In this document: positions 8,178 to 18,505 of the stretch, in pieces
How the letters are laid out: each line of letters begins with the position of its first letter
Numbering within the stretch: the first letter of the stretch is position 1
NCBI RefSeq assembly: GCF_030649675.1
Contig: NZ_JAUTDR010000002.1
Location: forward strand, 62,001 to 126,000
Length of the DNA: 64,000 nucleotides
Reading direction: 5' to 3'
Source: Haliea sp. E1-2-M8
GTDB lineage: Bacteria; Pseudomonadota; Gammaproteobacteria; Pseudomonadales; Halieaceae
Program-made: the position numbers and the translations under genes
The notes under the pieces: generated by a model
Databases searched by the model: none
Seen by the model: only the letters and a program-made list of their open reading frames with translations
Told to the model about the DNA's origin: nothing

Positions 8178-9080
8178 TCAGGCCACCACATGCCCCAGCA
8201 CCGCGCCATACCCGTCGAAGGCGGGCACGTTGGCCAGGGCGTTACAGCCCCGCAAGTGGCGCCGCAGGGCCGCCAGCCGGTAACAGGGCACGCTGGCCAT
8301 GAAGTGGTGCTCAAGGTGATAGTTGACGCCGTTGGGCGCGAGCACAAGGCGCTGCCACCAGGGGGCGTCCACGGTGCGCGTGTTGTAACGCGGGTCCGGG
8401 TGATACAGGTCCGGCACCGCAGCGTGCTCCGCAATCTGGCGCAGGCGGATAACCAGCATATAAGCTGTGAGGAAAGTGCCCAGCCACAGCAGATAGACCC
8501 AGCCAATGCCAAAGGCCATCAGCACCAGAAACAGCAGCACTTGCACCAGCAGCTGGCTGACAAACGGCCTTGCGCTGGCACGTTTCTCGCCACTGGTGAT
8601 TCCCGCGGCGCCACGCAGGATTGCAGCCAGCAGTTTTACTCCGGTGCGACCGCTCAGGTCGCGCAGCAGCTTGCGCCGAAAACTGGCGCGAGATACGGGG
8701 TAACTGGCGTAGTTGGGGAGGTCCGGGTCTTCCAGGGTGCCGGCGAGCCGGTGATGCCGCAGATGCCCCCGGGCGTAAGACGGCATGTCGTTGAACACCG
8801 GCAGCGCGCAGAGCCACTGCCCTGCCACGTCATTCAGCCAGGGAGTGCGAAACAGGGTGCGATGGCCGGCCTCGTGGGTGAGTACCGCCAGCCCCAGCTG
8901 ACGCCCGGCCAACAGCGGCACCGCCAGCAAAATCAGCAGCGGGTGCGGATACCAGCCCACCAGCGCAAAGATGGTAACGATACCCAGCCAGTTACCCAGC
9001 ACCAGCCGCCACGCCTGCAGATCGCTCTTGGCGGTGAAGCGTGCGATATCCTCGCGGCTGAGGTAGTCGGTGACTTTCAT
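8178..9080 (-). CDS. Membrane fatty acid desaturase
   Basis: A 300-residue integral membrane di-iron desaturase. All three histidine boxes are present: HEAGH near residue 69, HLRHH near residue 107 and HLEHH near residue 256. Hydrophobic segments at about 30-65 and 175-210 give the membrane anchor. It would introduce a double bond into, or hydroxylate, an acyl chain using O2. The CoA-transferase gene ends 9 bp upstream, so the two are likely cotranscribed. Regiospecificity unknown; a carotenoid or alkane hydroxylase-like role cannot be excluded. Confidence 0.85.
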   Translation of the reverse strand: MKVTDYLSREDIARFTAKSDLQAWRLVLGNWLGIVTIFALVGWYPHPLLILLAVPLLAGRQLGLAVLTHEAGHRTLFRTPWLNDVAGQWLCALPVFNDMPSYARGHLRHHRLAGTLEDPDLPNYASYPVSRASFRRKLLRDLSGRTGVKLLAAILRGAAGITSGEKRASARPFVSQLLVQVLLFLVLMAFGIGWVYLLWLGTFLTAYMLVIRLRQIAEHAAVPDLYHPDPRYNTRTVDAPWWQRLVLAPNGVNYHLEHHFMASVPCYRLAALRRHLRGCNALANVPAFDGYGAVLGHVVA

Positions 9081-9089
9081 GCCCTGATT

Positions 9090-10373
9090 CTACACCCGCA
9101 AACCGAGCGAGTCCCGCGCCTCCCGGGCCAGCGACTCGCGAAAATCCGGGTGCGCGATAGCAATCAGGTCCGCCGCCCGCTCACTCAGGGAGCGGCCACG
9201 GAGTTCCGCAACGCCGTACTCCGTTACCACGTAATCGACCTGGGCGCGGGTGGTAACCACCCCGGCGCCGCGCTCGATCGCCGACACCAGCCGCGATACC
9301 GCGCCATGCTGTGCCGTGCTGGGCAGGGCGATGATGGATTTGCCCCCTTCCGAGTACATGGCACCCTGCACAAAATCGACCTGGCCACCGACCCCGGAGT
9401 AGATACGATGGCCCATGGAGTCAGCGCAGACCTGGCCGGTGAGGTCGACCTGGATAGCACTGTTGATGGACATGACCTTCTTGTTCTTCGCAATCACCAC
9501 CGGATTGTTGACATATTCCACATCCAGAAAGGCTACTTCCGGGTTGTCGTTGACATAGTCATACAATCGTCGAGACCCCATGGCAAAGCTGGTCACCACC
9601 CGGCCCCGGGCTATTTTCTTGCGGGCGTTATTGACCACTCCGCTCTCCAGCAGGTCCAGCACACCGTCGGAGAACATCTCCGTATGCACCCCCAGGTCCT
9701 TGCGGTCTCCCAGGCAGGCCAGGGCGGCATCGGGAATGGCGCCAATCCCCATCTGCAGGCAACTGCCATCCTCCACCAGGCTGGCGACGTGCTCCCCCAC
9801 GCGCCGGTCGACCGCGGAGGTCTCCCGGCTTTCGTGCAGAATCAGCGGCGTGGCCTCGGCATAGGCGTAGTCGATACGCTTGAGGTTGATGAAGCTGTCA
9901 CCGTGAGTCCGCGGCATATTGGGGTTGATATGGGCAATAATGCGGCCGGCAACGTCGCAGGCCGCGGCGGTGGCCTCCACGGAAATACCCAGCGAACAGT
10001 TGCCGTGGGGGTCCGGTTTCGATACCTGGATAATAGCCGTGTCCACGCGCTGCTCGCCGCGTCGAAACAGCTTGGGGATTTCCGACAGAAAAATAGGCAC
10101 GTAATCGGCCCGGCCCTGATTTATCAGGTCCCGAGTCACCTTGCCGGCGAAGAAACAGCGGTTGCGTATATGCCCCTCCAACGCCGGGTCGGCCAGTGCC
10201 TCGGCATGCTCCAGATGCAGTTGCATGATGTTGACACCCTGCAAGTCCTGCGCCCGGGCAGCGACGGCTTCCAGCAGTACAGTTGGCGTTGCGGCCATGG
10301 AATGGCTCCAGAGGAATTCACCGGAACCGATGGCGGCTACGGCCTCGGCGGCACTGTTTACAAATCGGGTCAC
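9090..10373 (-). CDS. Acetyl-CoA hydrolase/CoA-transferase family
   Basis: A 427-residue protein of the 4-hydroxybutyrate CoA-transferase/acetyl-CoA hydrolase family. The C-terminal half has the typical INSAIQVDLTGQVCADSMG and GVGGQVDFVQGA blocks and the family Glu in LDVEYVNNP. It would move CoA between acyl groups or hydrolyse acetyl-CoA. It precedes the desaturase gene with a 9-bp gap. The acyl donor and acceptor are not identifiable; short-chain acyl-CoA recycling fits the lipid-rich neighbourhood. Confidence 0.85.
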   Translation of the reverse strand: MTRFVNSAAEAVAAIGSGEFLWSHSMAATPTVLLEAVAARAQDLQGVNIMQLHLEHAEALADPALEGHIRNRCFFAGKVTRDLINQGRADYVPIFLSEIPKLFRRGEQRVDTAIIQVSKPDPHGNCSLGISVEATAAACDVAGRIIAHINPNMPRTHGDSFINLKRIDYAYAEATPLILHESRETSAVDRRVGEHVASLVEDGSCLQMGIGAIPDAALACLGDRKDLGVHTEMFSDGVLDLLESGVVNNARKKIARGRVVTSFAMGSRRLYDYVNDNPEVAFLDVEYVNNPVVIAKNKKVMSINSAIQVDLTGQVCADSMGHRIYSGVGGQVDFVQGAMYSEGGKSIIALPSTAQHGAVSRLVSAIERGAGVVTTRAQVDYVVTEYGVAELRGRSLSERAADLIAIAHPDFRESLAREARDSLGLRV

Positions 10374-10464
10374 TGGCGGCTCCGTGGTTGCTGCACCCTG
10401 CGTCGGTACTCACCATCATAGCGGATTCCATGCGCGCCGGTCCGAAACCGGCTATCCTTCAAGC

Positions 10465-10827
10465 ATGAAAAAGACCAGTGCAATCCTCTGGCAGGATGCC
10501 CAGCATCAGGTGCTGTTCGAGATCCTCGACCTGATCGCCCAGCCTGACGCGGGCGCCGAGGTCCTGCGGCAGCTGCACGACTACAGCGAGAACCATTTCG
10601 CCATGGAAGAGCATTATATGCTCGCCATGGACTATCCCCGGACGACGGACCATATCCGGTCCCACGACCAGTTCCGGGAGGAAATCAGCTCGTTGCTAAG
10701 TTTGCAGGTAGACGACCCGGAGTTCCGGGCAGTGGTCTCGACTTTTTTGACCGAGTGGCTGACGCGTCACGTGCTGGGCATCGACAAGGACCTGGAGGCG
10801 TTTATCCTCGCCTCCGACCTCAAATAG
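10465..10827 (+). CDS. Bacteriohemerythrin
   Basis: A 120-residue four-helix protein with the di-iron ligand pattern of hemerythrin: a first His in QHQVLFEI, a HFAMEEHYM motif, HIRSHDQF, and a C-terminal HVLGIDKD. It would bind O2 (or NO) at a non-heme di-iron site in the cytoplasm. ATG at 10465 is chosen because the hemerythrin fold begins there; upstream residues in this frame are not homologous. It stands alone, divergent from the CoA-transferase, at the edge of the denitrification block, where an O2- or NO-buffering role would be sensible (inference). Confidence 0.85.
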   Translation: MKKTSAILWQDAQHQVLFEILDLIAQPDAGAEVLRQLHDYSENHFAMEEHYMLAMDYPRTTDHIRSHDQFREEISSLLSLQVDDPEFRAVVSTFLTEWLTRHVLGIDKDLEAFILASDLK

Positions 10828-10830
10828 TGG

Positions 10831-12060
10831 CTACAGGCGCAATTCCGCAATTAGCCAGGCCTTGTCCGTATCCCGGTAGCCCGACCCTGAGGCTGCGTCG
10901 AACAGAGCCAGCTTGAACTGCAGTGACAGGTGCGGGCTGACCTTCCAACCCAGCAGCAGATCCAGTTCCCGCCCCAGGTCGCGGCTGCGCTCGTCGCTGC
11001 GGAAGTCGTGGTAGGCGGTGGCCCAGTTGAGGCTGCCGCGTTCACCCGCCAGCCCCAGCCAGGAATCACGCAGGCCTTCTCCGGGGGTGACCAGAAACAT
11101 GTCCGCCCAACCCTGAAACTTGTGCAGGGTCGCCAGGGGCGTGCGAAAACCGCTACCGTTATCCGCGCCCAGCACCTCGTGTCCGGCTTGCAGGCGCAGC
11201 GCAGACAGCGCCAATGTCGCCTCCAGGTTGTGATACTGCGCCCGGTAATTTCCGGGGTTGTCGCCAATGTCCCCCTGGCTTGCCCAGGAGGCTGTCACGC
11301 TTAAAGCCTGCCACTCGCCGCTATATTCCAGACCAACGGTTTCGCTGGCATTGGCAACCGTTAACGCGCTGCTGAAATCGCGGCTGGGGTCGATATCGAG
11401 ATGATAGGCGAAGGCCGCCAGGGTGTGCTTCGGCAGCGGGCTCCAGGTTGTTCGCAGCAAAGCGATTTCACCATCCCAGTCCGCGGACTGTGCGCCATCG
11501 TCGGGCCCGAACACCCGCTGTACCCGGTACACATAGCTGCCGTCCAGGGTCGTAGAGCCGCCCTGCCACTGCCAGCGCAGGCCATCGTAGGTCTGTTCGT
11601 TCTGGCGCCAGCCGACATTGCCGACGAACCGCTGGTTGGCGTGGAGAATGCGCTGGCGGCCAGCAGTGGCGTGTAACCCGCCGCGCCGATAGTCCAGCTG
11701 GGCGCGGTTCACCTCCGTACCCTCCGGGTCCGCCACCACCGGATAACGACCGTGGCCGTTAACGGTGGAATTGTAACGATCATTGCCCAGGGCGGTGACG
11801 TCGTCCAGCTCCAGCTCCAGCGCAAACCCCGCCAATGGCGCGGTCGCGAGACTGATCCGCGAACGCAAGGTGGATGCCAGTGCCGATTCCGGCATGCCGT
11901 CCTGGTCGACGTGCTCGAGGCGGTAGCGTAAGTTCAGCTCCACGGAACCGTTGCGCACCACGTCCGCAAAGTCGCCAACATCGGGGGCGGTGTTGGCCGC
12001 CGCCACGGGGCCTGTGGCGGCGAGGGCAGCGACCCATAAATACCGCTTGAATTTCAGCAT
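10831..12060 (-). CDS. Outer-membrane beta-barrel, alginate-export-like
   Basis: About 409 residues with a signal peptide (cleavage near VAAANTAP) and alternating polar/hydrophobic strands ending in the typical aromatic-poor but strand-like WLIAELRL. Segments such as LNLRYRLEHVDQDG and RAQLDYRRGGLHATAGRQRI are typical of the alginate_exp (AlgE-like) porin family. ATG at 12060 is preferred to a TTG at 12072. It is convergent with the hemerythrin gene (3-bp gap) and downstream of nirS but separated from it by a strong terminator, so it likely has its own promoter. Transported substrate unknown. Confidence 0.7.
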   Translation of the reverse strand: MLKFKRYLWVAALAATGPVAAANTAPDVGDFADVVRNGSVELNLRYRLEHVDQDGMPESALASTLRSRISLATAPLAGFALELELDDVTALGNDRYNSTVNGHGRYPVVADPEGTEVNRAQLDYRRGGLHATAGRQRILHANQRFVGNVGWRQNEQTYDGLRWQWQGGSTTLDGSYVYRVQRVFGPDDGAQSADWDGEIALLRTTWSPLPKHTLAAFAYHLDIDPSRDFSSALTVANASETVGLEYSGEWQALSVTASWASQGDIGDNPGNYRAQYHNLEATLALSALRLQAGHEVLGADNGSGFRTPLATLHKFQGWADMFLVTPGEGLRDSWLGLAGERGSLNWATAYHDFRSDERSRDLGRELDLLLGWKVSPHLSLQFKLALFDAASGSGYRDTDKAWLIAELRL

Positions 12061-12070
12061 GCAGTAACGC

Positions 12071-12101
12071 AAAAAGGCCTTCCGCCAGAAACGGAAGACC
12101 T
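12071..12101 (-). terminator. Rho-independent terminator of nirS
   Basis: On the minus strand, AGGTCTTCCG and CGGAAGGCCT arms (one mismatch) enclose a short loop and are followed by TTTTT. It lies 18 bp beyond the nirS stop codon. Confidence 0.8.
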
Positions 12102-12118
12102 CCTTGCCGTACCTCCTG

Positions 12119-13921
<1,803 letters not shown>

Positions 13922-13933
13922 CTATCTCAGGAC

Positions 13934-13947
13934 ATGATCCAGGTCAA
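13934..13947 (-). promoter_or_regulatory. DNR/FNR-type box upstream of nirS
   Basis: On the minus strand TTGAC-CTGG-ATCAT, one mismatch per half from TTGAT-N4-ATCAA. It overlaps the end of nirI and lies about 80 bp upstream of nirS, the usual place for CRP/FNR-family activators of denitrification genes. Confidence 0.55.
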
Positions 13948-15494
13948 CCCGCTGGTCTTTCCGCGGCGGCATCGGTGGCGATCACAGCGTCGACTCCAGA
14001 ACGGTTGCCTTCGCGCTTCTTGCGTTTGCGCACCAGCGGTGGACAGCGGTGCTCGTCCCAGTAGGTTACCTGGCACTCGAGGCAGTAATGACACTCGTTG
14101 TCGATGATCTCGCCGGTCGGCCTGATGGCACCGATCTGGCATTCATTGGCGCAGGTCTGGCAGGGGTGGCCGCACTCCACCCGCCGGCGCAGCCAGTCGA
14201 AGACCCGAAAGCGGGTGACAAAGCTGAGCGCAGCACCCAGCGGGCACAGGTACTTGCAGTAGAACTTGCTATTCAAAACGGTGATCGCCAGCAGCGCCAA
14301 AGCGTAGATGACATACAAGGGCGGTCGTTCAAAATTCATGACAAACACGGTCTTGAAGGGTTCGAGCTCCGCCATGCGCGCGGCATTGGCCATCGAATCC
14401 AGGGCCAGACCACAGATTGCTATCAGCAACAGGTACTTGATGGCCCAGAGACGCTCATGCAGGGCCTGGGGCAGCATGTAGCCGGCGAAGCCCAGCCGCC
14501 GGGAGAGTTTCGAGAGCAGCTCCTGGGCCGCACCGAAGGGGCACAGCCAACCGCAGTAAACACCGCGGCCCCACAGCAGAATACTGAGAGCGACAAAAGC
14601 CCAGAGCAGGAACACCACGGGATCCAGCAGCAGGCTGTCCCAGGAAAAGCCGCCGGCCAGGTTGCGGGCGAACCCCAGCAGGTTCACCACCGAAAGCTGG
14701 CCGTGCCAGAGCCAGCCGATAAACACCAGGGTAAACAGCAGATATGCCACTCGCAGGCGCTGGAAGAACAGTTTGTGTTGTACCAGCCAGTCCTGCAGGA
14801 ACAGCACCAGCAGCAGCACCAGCAGCGCCACCGCCAGCACGATCACCCTGAGCTGATGTTGCTGCCAGCTCCAGTGCCAGTCCGGTACCGCGGCAGACGG
14901 CGGGGCGGTGACAGCAGCAGCGGCATCAGGTCCCGGCTCGGCAGCGAGCTGCGGCAGTTGTTCCCGGTACGCTGCCAATACCTGTCCCGCAGCCTGGGTC
15001 ACGGTGCGGGCGATGACCATCGCAGTGATGGTGGCACCACTCAAGCCATCTATACCGACGTATCCCGTGCGCCCGCTCGCACCCACCCGGATCCGATCAT
15101 CCGCGCGTTTGCCCTCGAGCTGGGCGACAAATGCCTGCAGGTGATTGTCGGTAATACCGACTACGAGAATCGGCTCCTGGTGCGACCTGACCCGCACACC
15201 GCGAATCAGGCCGTCGGGAGACAGGGTGACCAGCAGGTTGACGGGTGATCCCGAGTAGGCGGGAATGCGGACAAAATCGTCAGTCTGGAACAAGAGCACA
15301 CGGTCGCCGCTGGCGTCCACCACCTGGTACAGGCCGGGAACGGCCACCACCGGCTCCAGCGCGGTCGCCGCCGGGAGCAACTGGCGCGCATCGGCCAAAG
15401 TAAGGGCCGCCAGCGACGCCGGTGCTCCCAGCAGCAGCCACAACAAGCCAATCAGGCGCAGACAGTTACCGACTGCTTTACGGCGTCTCCGCAT
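13944..15494 (-). CDS. nirI: NirI/NosR-family membrane flavo-iron-sulfur protein
   Basis: About 516 residues. A signal/anchor segment is followed by a periplasmic FMN-binding domain with the flavin attachment motif DGLSGATITA, then several membrane helices. Two polyferredoxin-style motifs CGWLCPFGAAQE and CKYLCPLGAAL lie in the membrane domain, and the C-terminal region holds CGHPCQTCANEC and CHYCLEC clusters for 4Fe-4S centres. NirI/NosR proteins supply electrons or maturation for nitrite or N2O reductase. ATG at 15494 has a strong AGGGGGG ribosome site; longer in-frame extension would run across the divergent operon's promoter. It is shorter than typical NosR (about 720 aa). Adjacent to nirS, so NirI is the better name. 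Confidence 0.85.
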   Translation of the reverse strand: MRRRRKAVGNCLRLIGLLWLLLGAPASLAALTLADARQLLPAATALEPVVAVPGLYQVVDASGDRVLLFQTDDFVRIPAYSGSPVNLLVTLSPDGLIRGVRVRSHQEPILVVGITDNHLQAFVAQLEGKRADDRIRVGASGRTGYVGIDGLSGATITAMVIARTVTQAAGQVLAAYREQLPQLAAEPGPDAAAAVTAPPSAAVPDWHWSWQQHQLRVIVLAVALLVLLLVLFLQDWLVQHKLFFQRLRVAYLLFTLVFIGWLWHGQLSVVNLLGFARNLAGGFSWDSLLLDPVVFLLWAFVALSILLWGRGVYCGWLCPFGAAQELLSKLSRRLGFAGYMLPQALHERLWAIKYLLLIAICGLALDSMANAARMAELEPFKTVFVMNFERPPLYVIYALALLAITVLNSKFYCKYLCPLGAALSFVTRFRVFDWLRRRVECGHPCQTCANECQIGAIRPTGEIIDNECHYCLECQVTYWDEHRCPPLVRKRKKREGNRSGVDAVIATDAAAERPAG

Positions 15495-15540
15495 CCATCC
15501 CCCCCTTTCAAGCCTCTGGCCATCATAGTCAGGCTCTTTT

Positions 15541-15563
15541 AAGATGCAAATGATGTGCATCAT
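15541..15563. promoter_or_regulatory. NsrR-like box in nirI/TonB intergenic region
   Basis: A 23-bp near-palindrome with AAGATGCA and TGCATCAT arms, in the 103-bp gap between divergent nirI and the small secreted-protein/TonB receptor operon. It is the best NsrR-type site in the window and could control both directions. Confidence 0.65.
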
Positions 15564-15597
15564 TTTAATGAGGCGGAGTCTGGGGTTTACTGGGCGC

Positions 15598-15957
15598 ATG
15601 AAACCGTGGCTGGCAATTTTGATCTTCGCTCCCCTGACGTCGGCGGCGAACGATCTGGTGAACGAGCGCCTCAGCGCATCGGCCGCGGCGAGGGAGGCGC
15701 ACTGGGGTATCGATTGCAGCGCCACCCTTGTGGCGCTGCGTTCTGCCTCCGCTCACAATGCCGAAATCGAGGACACACTGACAAAATGTCGGTTCATTCA
15801 CCAGCCTCCGGGGGCCGCGGAGGTAGAGAACTGTCCTGATTTTCGGGCTATTCTCTCTGCCTACCGGGCCAACAACGCCGAGACGCTGCAACATGTACTC
15901 CAGAGTTCACAACACTGCCCGGGTACGCAACCCGAAAATGAGCGTGACCATGACTGA
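15598..15957 (+). CDS. Small secreted Cys-containing protein
   Basis: About 119 residues: a short signal peptide (cleavage near SAANDL) and a mature helical protein with four cysteines (in GIDCSA, TKCRF, ENCPDF and QHCPGT), suggesting disulfides or metal binding in the periplasm. ATG at 15598 is chosen because it begins the signal peptide. The 3' end overlaps the TonB receptor gene by about 20 bp, so it is the first gene of that operon. I do not recognise the family. Context suggests a role in uptake or sensing connected with denitrification. Confidence 0.65.
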   Translation: MKPWLAILIFAPLTSAANDLVNERLSASAAAREAHWGIDCSATLVALRSASAHNAEIEDTLTKCRFIHQPPGAAEVENCPDFRAILSAYRANNAETLQHVLQSSQHCPGTQPENERDHD

Positions 15958-18037
15958 ACGGGAGCCTCGCAACCAGCGGCCTGGACTGCGGGCACTGGCG
16001 TTGGGCTCCCTGCTGCTGGCAGGGGAGCTGGCCGCTGCGTCGAGCGGCAACAATCTTCTGGAAGAAGTGGTGGTGACCGCCAGCCGGGTCAAGGAGCGTC
16101 TGCTCGACAGCAGTGCCAGTATCAGCGTGTTGACTGCGGAGGATCTCGCCCGCATGACCGGCAACGGTGTCGCCGACTTCCTGCGCGATGTACCCGGCCT
16201 GCAGGTGTCCGACTCCGGCCAGGCCGGCCTCAAGCGTATTCGCATCCGCGGCGAAGCCTCGCGGCGCAGCGCCATCCTCGTCGACAGCCACGAACTGTCC
16301 GATCACAGTGAGGTCGGGGCGCCGCTGACGATTCACCCGGACATGCTGGGACGCATCGAGGTGATCCGCGGCTCGGGTTCGGTGCTCTATGGGTCAAAGG
16401 CGCTCAGCGGTGTAACCAACCTGATGACGTTGAAGGGTGGCAGCGCTCCACTGCAGGCAACGATAAAGGCCGGCTACGATGGCACCACCGGCGGTGACAC
16501 CCTGTTTACCAGCCTCCACGGCGCCCAAAATAGCTGGAGCTATCGGCTCGCGGCGGCCAACAGCGAACACGGCCAGCGCCGCACCGCGGCGGGCCGCGCC
16601 GAAAATACCGCCTTCGACCACCGCGGCTACTATGGCTTCCTGGAAAAAAGTGCTGGCAGCCACACCCTGGGACTGACCTGGGATCGCTTCGAATCCAGCT
16701 CCGAGGTGTTCGTGGAGGACGCGGCGCGGACCACTTTCCCCCTGACCGACTTTGCTCTCAGCACCCCGCGGCGGGACCGGGAGCGTTTCGGTCTCGACTA
16801 CTATTTCGAGCCCGGGCAGGGTGCGCTGGACCTGCTGACCCTGTCTGCATTCACCCAGGACAGCCTGCGCACCTTTATCAGCAATACCGAAACCGTCTGG
16901 TACCAGCGCGACATCGATACCCGCAGCACGCTGCGCAGCGACGGCCTGCTACTGCAGGCGGACTGGCAACCGCTTGGCAGGCACAGCCTGATCAGCGGCT
17001 TGCAGTACAGTAATGACAACGTTAGCCAACAGCGCTCGGTTGTTACCCGTTCCTGGGTGCCTGCGGTTGCGGCAACCGGCACAGAGCAAATTGACGACGA
17101 AGCGACCATTCGCACTGTGGCTGCTTTTGTCCAGGACCGCTGGGACCTGGGCGATCACCTGACAGCGATTATTGGCGCGCGCTATTACCGGGTGGATGGC
17201 AAGCTGGATGCTAGCGATCGCCCCGGGCTGGTGGCCGCAGCGCTGGACTCCGACCGCCACCTGATAGGCTCTGCCGGGCTCAACTGGGCGTCGCAGCCGG
17301 ACAGTGTCTGGCGCCTCAACGTGTCCGAGGGCTACCTGTACCCCTCGCTGATGCAACTCGCCACCGGAGCCTATGCCGGCTCCAGCTTCGTTAATCCGAC
17401 GCGCGACCTGAAACCGGAGACCAGCCTCAACTACGAACTCGGCTGGCGCCTGATGAGCGGCCCCTGGACCGTGGACGCGGCCCTGTTCCACAGCGATTCC
17501 AGCGACTACATCGATCACCTGTTCTGTCGCCCGCAGGATCAGTGCCTGGACGCGAGCGACAAGATCTATCGCAATATCGGCGCCTCCAGCGCCCGGGGGC
17601 TGGAATTGTATCTGGGCTGGCAGAGTCCCGGCGGATGGGCCCGCCCCTATCTCAACCTCACCTGGATGCGGCGCCAGAATGACTTCGGCGACTTCGAAAC
17701 CTCCGAGACCGGCATCCCCACCGTGGCCGGCCGCGCGGGGGTGGTGCTGGAACCGGGGCCGGCCGGTCCCTGGCCCTCCCTGTGGGCGGACCTGTACCTG
17801 CGCGGGGAAAGCGATTCCCGGCTGGAAGAACCGGGCTCGCGCGGAATCGTAGTCAGCGAACGCAGTGGCTGGGCCACCCTGAACGCGGCGCTGGGCATGA
17901 ACCTGGGGCCCGGGGACAGTCTGCTGCTGGCGCTGGAGTTGAACAACCTGCTGGACCGGCGTTACCGGGAGTCCAGCGAAAATCTGCTGGCTCCCGGCCG
18001 CGGAGTCTCACTCAAGGCCACCTGGAATATCAACTGA
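15938..18037 (+). CDS. TonB-dependent outer-membrane receptor
   Basis: About 699 residues. The signal peptide ends near AAASSGNN; a TonB box/plug start LLEEVVVTASRVKE follows, then a plug domain (RIRIRGEASRRSAILVDSHELSD, VIRGSGSVLYGSKALSGVTNL) and a 22-strand barrel ending in ATWNIN. It imports a substrate (siderophore, heme, cobalamin or metal) with TonB energy. ATG at 15938 is my choice; 15893 or 15950 are possible. It belongs to a small operon under the NsrR-like box at 15541. The ligand is not deducible; a metal or heme needed for denitrification enzymes is plausible inference. Confidence 0.85.
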   Translation: MSVTMTEREPRNQRPGLRALALGSLLLAGELAAASSGNNLLEEVVVTASRVKERLLDSSASISVLTAEDLARMTGNGVADFLRDVPGLQVSDSGQAGLKRIRIRGEASRRSAILVDSHELSDHSEVGAPLTIHPDMLGRIEVIRGSGSVLYGSKALSGVTNLMTLKGGSAPLQATIKAGYDGTTGGDTLFTSLHGAQNSWSYRLAAANSEHGQRRTAAGRAENTAFDHRGYYGFLEKSAGSHTLGLTWDRFESSSEVFVEDAARTTFPLTDFALSTPRRDRERFGLDYYFEPGQGALDLLTLSAFTQDSLRTFISNTETVWYQRDIDTRSTLRSDGLLLQADWQPLGRHSLISGLQYSNDNVSQQRSVVTRSWVPAVAATGTEQIDDEATIRTVAAFVQDRWDLGDHLTAIIGARYYRVDGKLDASDRPGLVAAALDSDRHLIGSAGLNWASQPDSVWRLNVSEGYLYPSLMQLATGAYAGSSFVNPTRDLKPETSLNYELGWRLMSGPWTVDAALFHSDSSDYIDHLFCRPQDQCLDASDKIYRNIGASSARGLELYLGWQSPGGWARPYLNLTWMRRQNDFGDFETSETGIPTVAGRAGVVLEPGPAGPWPSLWADLYLRGESDSRLEEPGSRGIVVSERSGWATLNAALGMNLGPGDSLLLALELNNLLDRRYRESSENLLAPGRGVSLKATWNIN

Positions 18038-18055
18038 CCAAGGGAGCGCAAACCA

Positions 18056-18478
18056 GTGAATACGTCAACATCCCACCACAGCGACCCAAGGCTCAGCCGA
18101 CGCGACAAGGACGCACCGGGGCGAGGCGCCGCGGTCATTATTTACGGCCTCTACCTGGGCGCCATCATGAGTGTGGTCACCCTGCCGCTGGGCGCCCTGG
18201 TGGCGCACTACAAGCTGGGACGTGGGGCGGCCTGGGTCGACTCCCATCTGCGTTTCCAGATCATGACCTTCTGGCTGATGCTGCTGGCATCTGCTGCGGC
18301 GGTGGTAGTGTGGCAGCTGCTGGGGTGGCTGGCGGTACCGCCGATAACTGCCTGGTCCTTCGGTTACCTCTACATCACCGCCGCCATCGCCTGGTACATC
18401 GGCCGCTGCGGGGTCGGCATTCACCGCCTCACCGCCAATGAGCCCATTGCCCGGCCCAACAGACTGCTGTTTGGCTGA
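18056..18478 (+). CDS. Small inner-membrane protein
   Basis: A 140-residue protein starting at GTG with GGGAG 9 nt upstream, 18 bp after the TonB receptor gene. It has about three membrane helices (about residues 28-50, 70-95 and 100-118) and conserved-looking polar motifs between them (HYKLGRGAAWVDSHLRFQI). The fold resembles small DUF4870-like membrane proteins, but assignment is uncertain. It is the last gene of the TonB operon and converges with norD. Function unknown. Confidence 0.7.
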   Translation: MNTSTSHHSDPRLSRRDKDAPGRGAAVIIYGLYLGAIMSVVTLPLGALVAHYKLGRGAAWVDSHLRFQIMTFWLMLLASAAAVVVWQLLGWLAVPPITAWSFGYLYITAAIAWYIGRCGVGIHRLTANEPIARPNRLLFG

Positions 18479-18505
18479 CCTTGCCCGGGGTCGCGCGTAC
18501 GCGGC

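Noticed and set aside
8190-10421. 743-codon plus-strand frame
   Set aside because: Antisense shadow of the desaturase and CoA-transferase genes; composition rich in Gln, His, Arg, no family motifs.
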